This document shows, piece by piece, positions 1-12,200 of a DNA stretch of 64,000 nt (positions within the stretch are counted from its first letter, which is position 1; the number at the start of each line of letters is the position of its first letter). Location of the stretch: positions 23,129,047 through 23,193,046 of the forward strand of contig CM067072.1 in assembly GCA_033980235.1 (NCBI GenBank), read 5' to 3'. Under the pieces are notes generated by a model. The model saw nothing but the letters and a program-made list of their open reading frames with translations. It made no database searches and was not told where the DNA came from. The translations under genes were made by a program, and so were the position numbers. Origin of the DNA: Diadema setosum. Its lineage: Eukaryota > Echinodermata > Echinoidea > Diadematoida > Diadematidae.

Positions 1-139
1 GTTTATTTCATTATTACATCTCAAAACTTGAAGACATACTAAAAAAAAAAGAACTAAAAATTTAGGAATGAGATCATGCTTTGTCTGTCGATATATTTCA
101 TCAATCTGTATTTTTGTGGGTTTTTTTTTACTCGATCAG

Positions 140-259
140 ATGTTGATGAATGCACCCAATCGTCATTGTGCGAAACCTTCTGTCGTAATACTGAAGGCTC
201 GTTCAAGTGTTCCTGTGCCGATGGCTACGAGCTGCACTCAAATGGAAGAAACTGTAGAG
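140..259 (+). CDS. Exon 1 in window: calcium-binding EGF module 1
   Basis: The exon is 120 nt with phase 1 at both ends. It encodes one EGF module that opens with DVDEC and has six cysteines and a GSFKC step. The D-x-D-E-C start plus the aromatic before the fifth Cys is the calcium-binding EGF pattern. The acceptor is a T-rich tract ending in cag and the donor is gtaggc. The phase-1 start shows that at least one more coding exon lies upstream, outside the window. Confidence 0.88.
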
Positions 260-3200
260 GTAGGCCTACTGGTGTTTTCTGATTCCTAATACAGGGATGA
301 GGCGTATTTGTTGAAATTATCATGATGACAATTGCCAGCACTTTATTTCATGTATTGAGAACGTTTAGTAAGTGGTGATGATAATAAAAATATTGTACTC
401 TCTGTACAGGACAGCCCCTCCAGCAAATGCACAGTATAAACATAGTTCCCAAATGGTTCTGTCTTCATTAGCGCTGCCATGCATCCATCCTAGGCACGCG
501 GACCTAGGGGAGAAAGTGTTTTAAATATCTCATGAGCTTCCCATACGTAGTAGGATTCGAAACAGGCATCCAGTGTTTACAATTCCAGGGTATGGTCCAT
601 TGAATCATAATTATATATTTCAATACCGTTGACGCTATTAAAAAGTCTCTTTTGCTAACTTTCACTGTAAATATATGTGACCCGCTACAACAAAATGATC
701 CTAAAGTCGGGCGAGGTCGATTATTTGAAAATTGCATGACACAATTCCCTAATCTTTCTGCTTTAAATTGATATATAACACGTCTTATAAAAATAATCGG
801 TTGTGGAGATATCGATGTTTAAAAGAGAGCATTTCAAGACGTCTGGGAAATCACTGTTTCGAGAAAAGCGCCCTAAAAGTTCTCCTTTCGACGCAATCAC
901 AATCAAGAGACACGCAAGTCAGTATTCACCTCCAGACACAGCGTTGGCGGTCTCCTCACCGACCAATCAGTGACCAGGATGTCAGGAGAAGTGGCTAGGC
1001 ATAGCGCAACCCGCCCGCACGCAGTCAACTGGGCAGTGTGCGAGCTTCACGCTTCGGTTAGCGGCAAGCAGCAAACTGACCAATGAGATCACTCTGGTCG
1101 TTGTTAGGGGCGGAGCCTAAGTGTGGCGCTCAATCCAAATGTTCGAACCAGTTTCTGCTTCGTTGAAACGCCAAAAAAACATGGCCCAGAAAAACGCTAT
1201 TTTATATAATAATATGTCAAAGTCAGAAAATCGTAAGTTTTGACCAATTTTGATGCTCTAACTTCGAACTCGATTTTCACGGCTTCGACCGTCCGCGACT
1301 TTAGGACCATTTTGTTGTAGCGGGTCACATATACAGTTACAATAACAACTTGAGTCTTCTTTTCTCCTTTTTGACTTCCATGAAATCTTTATAAATTGTG
1401 TGGGTTTTTTTTTAAACAATTTTATCAGATGTGGATGAATGTTTGGATCGTGACACGTGTGCTGAAAACGCTGACTGTACCAACATGGATGGAAACTTCA
1501 CATGCAGGTGCAGGCCTGGTTTCAGAGGAAATGCCGAGAGGAGTGGCTCTTGTTCAAGTATGTGTTTGTTCGTTTGTTTAGTTGTTTTTTATTATTTTTG
1601 CTTTTATTTCCAGAGACAGTAAAATCATATACAAAATAAACAGTGTTGAACATGACATAATTGAGACATACGAATCAAAGGTAAAGCTTAAAAAGAATAA
1701 TGAAAAGAAATTGACCCACTCATTTTATGAGCCTCTCTGTATGACTAAAGGGAAAAAAAAAACAGCTTCGAGTGTTTACATTTTTAAAACCTCAAAATAA
1801 TTCATTTAATTAGCCATCCATCTAAGCTCAAGATTCATTTTCATTTATAAGATAAACTGTGTCTTCACACTTACTTCAGTTAATATTTTTGTTGGCGATA
1901 TGAGTATTAACGTAGAATAATCGGTATTACAGTAATATTTTTGTTTCTCAACACATTTTAAACGATTTCGACGTAAGATTGTGCTACTGATAAATAATCA
2001 GATTCAGAGGGTTGACTGCTGATTGATATTTGGTGATGACTTGCCTCGCAGATTATCATGCAAACATTGCATCATCTTTCATAAAGAGAATTAAATTTTT
2101 TATAAAATTCATTATGTGATTAGAAATAGAAAACTACGTAAAGGATCGGACGACAGTTTAAAAATCACACTCTACACTGTAAAGAGTGTGTAAACTCTAT
2201 ATGAAAAAAAAATGTGATTAGAAATAGAAAACTACGTAAAGGATCGGACGACAGTTTAAAAATCACACTCTACACTGTAAAGAGTGTGTAAACTCTATAT
2301 GAAAAAAAAAATGTATTTTCAATCAAGGAGCGTTTTATCTTACACGATACATTTGACATATTAGTCAGGCAAATCACCCAAAACAAAGGAAGTTGATTGA
2401 AGCAAACGACAAAAATTCCCATATATTGTCGTGGCTTGTCAGCACTTATGACATACAACTGACGAATCATTGAAGGTTTGGACCTAGAAAGCTATGAGTC
2501 ATTTGTCAGAAATCGCTTTGTATTTTATTCCGGAGCATTTATGCCCAATTATCACCAGGCCGAGATCCCCCTTTTGAAACCTTATTTGAACGATTTTTTG
2601 ATAGATGACAACGAGTGTGAGGACACGCCTTGCGGAGAGAATGCCCTCTGTGAGGACACGGTGGGGTCCTATCGCTGCTCCTGTGACATCGGATTCATTG
2701 GCGATGGAATGAGCTGTCAGGGTAAGTGAGATTCGCAAAGGGAATCGATCTCCACTTTAATAACTTTATTTGCAACTGTAGGAACTATTTGTTATATTTT
2801 CTAGTCATCATTATGATCTCCAACCCATAAATACTAATAATGTGACTGTAAGACACCAAAGAAAAAAAAAAGAAAGTCTTAAGTTAATTACATTCTTCTT
2901 ACAATTTTTATAGTCATTGAATGTCATCGAACATGCAGCGAGGAACTGTCAAGGACAAAGTTTTAGCATTTTTCATTATCTCTCCCATTTATCAATCAAT
3001 AGTATCCTAAAATATAAATAAGGAAATATATATATTTGTTTATTCATTTAAGTATTCATTTATACCCACTCTTGTCAAATATTCGCAGCAAATACTAATA
3101 TGTGATACAAAAACATTCCCACTTTTGATCCTCAACAGTTCAAAAATTGTCCATCAAATAACATCGTCATGGACATGAGTAATAGTTGAATAATGTACAA

Positions 3201-6200
3201 TTAATTTGGTATTGTTTGGAGTAGATTTGAATAGATGAAACATTAATCAGTGTAATTTAATGCACGAATTTGGTTAAATGTTAAATTCAACCCACTTTAC
3301 AGAACTTGAACTTTACACACTAGATAGTGCGTGCTAACAATGACCCTAAACAATGGACACATGAATACCACCTTTTCAGAGCTCTGCTGACTAGACTTCT
3401 GGTCTCTTACTCCAAGGCATAGTAATGCTTTATTAATAATTCATGATTGATTGCCCTGGGCACTGCTAGTCTGGATTCTTGGTAAAAGATGAAAAGGTGA
3501 AAAGTAAGCACATGTGTCCATTGCATGTGCTTGCATCGCAGTACATTTAAGGATAAATAAAGACCAGCTCTGATAGTGGAAATTTCTCATGAAATTAATT
3601 ATAAAACATTTAAACATTGGCCATTGGGTGTTAACCACACACTCCCATACAAACCCATTAACCCCTGTGCAAAGTTAAAGTTGTTCTTGTTGTTGATGTT
3701 GTTGTTGAGAGTTGAAAATACAGCAAATTCTGAACCCTGATTTAAAAATTTATCTGGAATTTAATGAAATCGATTTATATTTTCATTTTCAAATTACAAT
3801 GAACTTCCAACAAAATTGTACACCATTCTGCTATTGCTCATACCAGTGTCAGTGTTATGTGATAGTTTTAGAACGGTTGAGGATCAAAAGTTGGAAATGT
3901 TTGTGTAACATACACCTGTTATAATCTACTGCAAATAACAACAAAAACTCAAATGTCCAAGAAGGCTTGGAACTTTTCCCCAAAATATGCTGTGAAAATC
4001 AGTTTCACTTGAAGATAAACTCGCTAGGAATAAATAATAATCATGAGGATCTACAGTATAAGCCTTCATGCCTGTATCACATTATATACAATGTCATTTC
4101 CCCCAACTACATTTGAAAATGAGGAACACTGCATTGAACAGAGAGTGTTCCTGCTATGGTTATTATTATTAACCCCCCCCCCCCCGATTTCAAATCTTAT
4201 CTGGTGCACACAGATGTAGACGAATGTGCGATCGAAAACCCATGTCATGCCGATGCGGATTGCGCCAACACGGCTGGGTCCTACAACTGCTCCTGCCGAA
4301 GTGGTTACAGTGGAAACGGGTCATACTGTGAAAGTACGTCACGGCATGCCAGTTTACTGGCGCCATAAACACGTTATTTTATTCATTCGGTACTTGGCCT
4401 AATCCAGTTGTGACAAAATACTTGTTTTGAGTGACATATATTTATTCTTGGAGTAAAAGAGAAAAATTAGATAAAAGGGAGAGGATGACACCAAGTATAA
4501 GTGAGTAATAACTGATAGTAAGTTTGTCCCTTTTGTTGCTGAGAGAACAGAGAGTTGGGGAAATTGTATTCCCGTCTTTAATTTTCTTTGTTTATAGTAT
4601 GTCTGAAAAAACGGTGAAATTGTATGAAGTATACCACATATTGTATGTTGTACGTCGTAACATTATACCTTATTATATCATATATCTGCCCCAAAAAGGA
4701 ACATGCGCATAAAAAAAGTTGTAAGGTTGGTCCGTCGGGTATTCGAGCTTGGGTCTGTCTGAACCGCTATGACGTCTCCGTGGCCGAGCGGTCAATGCCA
4801 AAGAGCCGGGTTCGATTACCGGCGGAGACCAATTTTTCAACTCTTGCGCTTTTCCAAAAAGGAGGAACAGTAGGAGGAATAATGATGTCAAAGCTAAGCA
4901 CCGATTTCTCCTTCTTTTCTCATATCTTATATATCAGATATCATATATTACATAATCAATATATTGTATTTTATATGTTATATTAAATATTTTATATAGA
5001 ATTTTCAAGATGGGGGAACACTTTATTATGGGACTGTGTTAAGAAGACAATCCTCTGGTGATAGATTGTTATGTAATATCAATGTCAACCATTTAAGTTC
5101 GTGAAACAAAACAAAAAAAAAGATATGAAGCGCCATACAGTCAGAGATGCAAAATCAGTGGCGTATCTAGGGGGGGGGGGCAAGAGGGGCACGTGCCCCG
5201 GGCGCCACTCCTTGGAGGCGCAAAAAAAACGAAAAAAAAAAAAAAACGAAGAAGAAGAGGAAAAAAAAGAGAAAAAAAAAAACGAAGAAGAAGAAAAAAA
5301 GAAAAGAAGAAGAAAAAGAAGAAGAAAAAAAAACGCCCGGAAGAGGGAGGAAGAATGGTGGGGGGGGGGCAGAAAACCAAATCAAACAAGATCAAAACAA
5401 AACATGATGATGACGCGGACAAAATGATAATGTTTATTGTGTTCACACAAAAATTCCATGTTCTGCATGTGAGCTGAAATACAACAATTTTCGGCTCGCT
5501 CGCTGCGCTCGCTCGCCAAAATTTATATAAAAAAGAAGGTAAGAACAAAACGTGATGATGACAAAATGACAGTGTCTATTGTGTTCACACGATTTCATGT
5601 CATTTTATATTTAGCAGGCAAAATGTTTCACGGAGAAGCGGCTGCAATTTCATTCGTTCTGAAGCAATTGGATCAAAAGAGGGCGTCAACGGTTTCGAAC
5701 ATACGGGGGGGGGAGGGGGCGCAAAAAAAAACAACAAATCAAACAAGACAAGAACAAAACGCAATGATGACGCGGAAATAAACAAATTTCGACTCACTCG
5801 CTCGTACTAATTTAGAGTATTTTTTTAAGTCCTCAGTTTGTTGGTATAAATCGTTATCTATAAGGCCGTCACTATATCTTGATTAGAATTGTAAGATTTA
5901 ATAAGCAAAAAATGACAAGAGTTTCATGATTTGTAAGCTGAAATACAAAAATTTTCGGCTCGCTCGCCAAAATTTGTATAAAAAAAGAGAGGAAGATAAG
6001 AAGAAAACGTGACGATGACGCGGACAATTATTAATGTCTATTGTGTTCACTCATGTCATTTTATATTTAGCAGGAAAAATTATACACGGAGCAGCGACTG
6101 CAATTTCATTCGTTCTGAAGCGATCGCCGATTTGATCAAAAGAGGACGCCAACGGTTTCGAACATACGGGGGAGGGGGCGCAAAAAAAAAATCAAAAAAG

Positions 6201-9200
6201 ATAAGAAAAAAACATTATGATGACGCAGAAATATACAAATTTCGGCTTACTCGCTCTTACTAATTTAGAGTATTTTTTTCAAGTCCTCAGTTTGTTGGTA
6301 ATAAATCGTTATCTATAAGGTCGTCACTATAATTGTGAGATTTAATAAGCAAGAAATGACAAGAATTCCATGTTTTGTAAGCTGAAATACAAAAATTTTC
6401 GGCTCGCTCGCTGCGCTCGCTCGCCAAAATTTATATAAAAAAAGATAAGAACAATACGTGATGATGACGAGGACATTTACAAATTTCAGCTCACTCGCGC
6501 GCACTAATTTAGAGTATTTTTTAAAGTCCTCAGTTTTTTTTTTGTATTTCTATAAATCGATATCTATAAGGCTGTCACTATATCTTGATTAAAATTGTAA
6601 GATTTGTTAAGCAAAAAATGACAAGAATTCCATGTTTTGTAAGCTGAAATACAAAAATTTTCGGCTCGCTCGCCAAAATCTATCACAATTCATTACATTT
6701 AAATCACCCTCAAAAGATCCCTTTTAAGTGCTTGAAAAAGCATCATGTGGACTTTGTTTAAAGTTCCTACCGGGATGGGGTTGGGGTTGAACACTTTTTC
6801 AGAAATTAGGGGCGCAATTTTCGTGCTTGCCCCGGGCGCCGTTTTCCCTAGATACGCCACTGTGCAAAATGTGTAGGAAATGTTAATGCTTTAAAAAAGC
6901 ATCGACTGCCTTGAGACAGAGAAGTCCTAACTGTCAAGCATTAAGAATGCACCTCAGAAATTAGCCCCAATAATACAATATAAAAGGTAATAACATCTTT
7001 GAAACATAGATACACAAATAGTTTGAATGCATAATAAACCCTTTAAACAGTCGGTCCTGTGCCAAAAGAAAAAGTCCTGAAAAGGATCGGGGCTACTTTT
7101 ATCTTTTTAACGTGGCACGTACATCATTTGCATTGATGTCCAGTAGCATCTAATTTTGAATGACTTATAAACCACCTGTTCTGAGAAATTCGAAACTGAT
7201 GAATCTTATGTGGAATCGAAATCCTGTATCTATGTGTAAAAGCGGTCTACAAGAGGATATATAACAATTTATCTTTCACAGATGTTGACGAGTGTACTTC
7301 GCCGACAGCATGCGCCCAAAATGCCACCTGCTCTGACTTGATCGGATCGTACAGGTGCGCCTGTACTCAGGGCTACCGAGGTGACGCGTTCGAGGTTTGC
7401 AGCAACATCGATGAGTGTGCAGAAGGTACTGCTTCCTGCCATCAGCTGGCCGTCTGCACGGACTTGCCGGGCTCCTATTCATGCGTATGCCGCGAAGGTT
7501 ATGAAGGAAACGGTACATTTTGCTCAGGTAAGAATAATTAAGGCCATTTCCACAACCATGACTTCTTCTTCTCATCAGTTTTTATTATTTCCACTGCTTT
7601 CCCTTGTGTGAAATATTCATCACTTAGGTCGATGCTAAAATTGACAGAGGGTGAACAGCAATGTGTTCATATAATTTCAATAGAAGTAAATTGAATATTG
7701 AGAAATGAGAAGATATTTGAAGGGTAACCGATGAGATAGTCACGCTGAGTACAAACGCGATACTTGTTACGTACTTTCCTTGGCTTTAGATGTAAGATGT
7801 AGATTTCAATACAATTCTCGGTATCGCCAATACCTAGAGGCCAGCGTTTTGGACGTATTATGGGATACCTCAGGGGACAAACTTATCCCGGTTTTGGCCG
7901 CTTTTGTACTCGGGTCACGTTCTGTCCTTATCCAACGGTATTTTTGTTGAAGATTTCTTCTCTTTCCATCTTCTGATCAGCACATTAAAGTCTTGCAGTA
8001 GTGAATCATGACTCTAGTGACCGCAAGTCAGTAAACTTAAAAAAAAAAAAAAAACACTTTCAACTCTTTTAAAGCTGAATTATAGCCAAGAAAAAGAGTA
8101 ACAACGGAAAAGCAAACAGAGAACTCCCTTGAATTGTGTGGGAACTGCGACCCGCGCGAGACAACCGGAAGCAACAAAGGCACCAATGAATCCCCCAGTG
8201 CATTTGTGGCTGGGCTCTCCAGCGTGCGCAGAAGTTTTCTGCGCACTAATAATACTTTTTTTTTCACAAGGAAAGGCTGAGATATACATCAGATGTTGTG
8301 TAGATATACAAAACTTCTTTAGCTGCAAGGACTGATCAATGTTTGAGATGTATCAGATGATAAGATCACATTCATGATTAATTACAAAAAATACACATAA
8401 ATTGTACAAAAGTTAACTGTAGTTCTTCACACACGTTACAGTGTAGTGGTAGGATATTGAAACAATTGTAATTCTCTACATCTAGATAAAAATGAGTGTG
8501 AAGAGGATTTCTGTGGACCAAACGCTGAGTGTACTAACACGGTTGGGGCAGCCTTCTGTACTTGCATTGACGGTTATACCATGGTGAATGACACATGTTT
8601 GGGTGAGTTTGGATTATTAATGCATGTTGTTTATCAATGTGGAACATAATGTACAGTAAGTAAAAAGGTCTCCTCTCATTGCGCCACTTTTTGTGGATGC
8701 CATAAATAATTTCTTTTATATGCGACAAATGGATGACCTCCAGTTTGTTGGTTTCTTAGTGAGTCATGTTTGATAATCAAAGATGAATTATGAGTTCTTA
8801 TATGTTAGCTTGTATTTTACGGCATCTTCGTTAATGTTTCTGACTGCGATCGTGGGGGGGGGTATGGTGGAAGAAATTATTCTGATATCGCAACGCAAAC
8901 TATGGGTGTTACATAGGTCTCAGGAAAACGGTGGTGGAAATTCGATGTCTATATGTAGGTATCGGAAAGTCCACCAACTTTCCCTTGAAGTTGATGACTT
9001 TAGTCCTGAAATGGCTACCATATTCATCATTCCATCATGTAAAGTTCACCTTTTGCAGAGTTGTAGTCTTGGCCTACAATCTGAATCGGTTATAACAATA
9101 CAGAGCAGACTCAGAACAGCAGGCTTATGCTTCATGTGTTGTGTGTCTCCGCTTATAGTTCTATTAGTGTGAAGTACAGTAAGACCTCAATTATCCGGTA

Positions 9201-12200
9201 ACATCGGGGCCGAAGGAAGTCCTTATAATTGGTTTGGCCGGATAAGAGAGATATGATCAAATACAGCACTTTCTAGCATATCATGCTAGGGGTGTACACA
9301 ATAATGTTACATGTTTCACCAAATCACTAATATTACGATTATCTGCATTGTCATATTTCATACTTCAGAAATTGATACGGAAGTAAACCAAATACAAGTA
9401 AAATATCCTTTCATGTATCATGTGTATTGTTTGCTTGAATAATTAAGCGAAGATGAGATGGATATTGTGTACTGCATTGTACTGTAACCACTGCTATGCA
9501 CTCAGTGCCAGTGACAAGCGCGGGACCAGTCTTTGACATCGTCTCACGAACTGACTTCAAATATACAGTCCACTGCGATGATTTGAATAGGCCTATGTCC
9601 CGTCGTGTATTCGCGCGATAATGGTTGAGTTGTTTTGGGGGTGAGATTTGGCACTGAAAATACATGAAAACATTAGAAAAAAATTGTCAGCCAGTTGACG
9701 TCCGGATAATAGAAAATCTGGATAATCGGTAATCGAGGTCCTACTATAATCCCTCTTATCTGTGAAGAGATGAGCAAGTGCGAGCAGGCACACTGAGATT
9801 AATCTATAGAGCATAAATGCATAATGCAATCCGGGCATAATTATGCCCTTTCGCCTGTCTTCTCAATACAGATTTCGATGAGTGTACCAACAAAGTTGAC
9901 TCGTGCGACAAGGAAATCAGCGTTTGTACCAACACGCCCGGTGGCTACAATTGCACGTGCTTGAACGGTTATGTCAATAAAAATTCATCACGGATATGTG
10001 TAGGTATGTTACAAATTAATCATTTCGTCAGATAAATAGAAAGGGAACATAAGAGACAATTAAGTACAACGACTATACATATTGTACAAACAGTATAAAT
10101 GTATGCAAAGTGTAAGATAAAAAGGGAAGCAATTAGATTTCATAATCTTGTCGCAGATTTCGACGAGTGCGCTGACAGTGACACACACAACTGCAATGCA
10201 AGTGACAATCGTGTCTGCGTGAACACCTTTGGGTCCTTCAGATGCGACTGTGCGGAACTTTTCGGGGAAGTAGACGGCAGTTGTGTCGGTAAGTGTAACA
10301 GCAATAGTAGTAGCAGAAATAATAATGGTAATGGTGCAGACAATGCTGATTATTATTACTATAATAATTATTATTATCCTTTATTGCTATCACCATCATA
10401 GTTATAAAAATGGTGGTGAATTTGACAATAATTTTGATAAATTATAATGAAGTAAATAATGGCACTCACTGCTTAACACTTACTACATTCGAGTTTCCAG
10501 GCCCAAATAACCGCTAAGTGGAAAAACAGCAATCATTTTATATCATCCTTTACCTTTGTTGATTTTATTTTGACCTGGCGACACCGTCAATGAACTCTCT
10601 TCGTATTCACTACACGTCAAATAGGAAACATTTTGTTCGCAGAACCTATGTGTTCGATTATAAGATTTCCTTTGAATTGAGACAACCTTTGTAAAGACAT
10701 GAGGTTAATTGAAAGAAAGTGTACAGAAAAAAAAAAATTATTTTAATTGGTTTTCCCCTCTCTGTTATTTGCGGTTCCTGACAGCTGCCACGACACTACC
10801 TCTGTCCGTTCGGCTGACAAGCGTAGCGGGGTTGAGTGTGGCCGTTTTCCCGGACTCCATTTCATCAGATTCCACACAGATGAAATTGGCTGATGATGTA
10901 AGAGTCAAAATATTATATCACGAGTGACAAAATATTTCTGTATCATTCTCATTAATTGTCTCATATTTTTACTCCACGATCAGTTCCTGGTCACTCGATG
11001 ATTCTTAATCGTTTTGTTCCTCTCTTCAAGACCATGACATCAAATGTGAACATGTTCTTACCTCATCAATTCCGTTGCAAATTCTTTCCATATCACAACA
11101 TTATGTTAGTTAGTTAAGTTCACCAGATCTAGTCTGTGTCGGACACAGATGAGTCTATGCAATCACGATTGGATTTACGGATTAATTAGCTCTTTGCTTG
11201 CAAAATTCAAGGATGAGATATCTCAGAGTAGCTTTGATATGACATTTACAGGAAAAACCGAGAGGAAATAAAATTGGGTTGTTCTGTACAACGAGATAAA
11301 AGCAAAACGTACCAATCTTATTATAGCAACGAAATGCACATGTTTAATTCCTGACATCGGACCCTGTCAATGCATGAGCAATATCATTATAGTGGAGTAT
11401 TAAACTGTACGACGATTATAGAAAACATTGCGAAGTGCATTTCGGTGCAATACATGAAGAAGGTTCAATCAACACATATGATTACCAGTCAAAGTTTTTT
11501 TTTTTCATAGGCTTTTTAAACATCATTCGTCTTATCCTGCAGTTGTGTAGAATTTTTTAACGTGTTTATGCCCTAGTGACTTTTATAGTAGATGTGAATT
11601 TGGCAAAGTGACTTTTAGAGTCGCTAAATATGTTGGGTGACTTCAAGTTCGCTGCTAGTGCTAGTGCTATCTCAGCACTAGCACCGGCGATAAAACCGAA
11701 CTTAAAAAATCACGTCGGTGTTGGGAGTTGACCTCAAAATTATGACGTATTTCCGGTTGCTGGTGCTGGGCTCGGTGTTGAATGTCGTCTGCTGAACCGA
11801 GCTCCGCCGATTGTGTTAGCGATTTACGTGCTTTTTCGCCACTGACTAACACTAGCTCCTAGGGATTAACATTTTCGTCATTTCAAGTTCGGTGCTGGTG
11901 TTAGCGTTGCCGTGCGAGACTCATATTCACGTCCATAATAAATGCACGTTTTAGGTGTAAAGTCTATGCTAGCGCAGTGGTCGCCCACGTAACGTACACG
12001 AACACTCTCGACATGGCTTCATAAATCTGAGCCTGAGAGCAAAATTAAGATAGTTGTATTTTGGGGAGTGGATGAAGTTTGTGGCATTTTTATATATCTT
12101 CCTCACTATGTCTCTAAAACTAAGCAATTTTGGCTATATCTTGTAATATTTGACTGTAATCACGCGCAATCACTTTTTTCGTCGCGCAATTCCCGCGGAG

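Noticed and set aside
5101..5548. Lys/Glu-rich and Phe-rich frames on both strands
   Set aside because: They are produced by poly-A and poly-G runs at the left end of the hAT-like element, so they are low-complexity shadows.
8783..9172. 129-codon plus-strand frame
   Set aside because: No domain, no splice context and no similarity to neighbouring exons. It is consistent with a chance frame in an intron.
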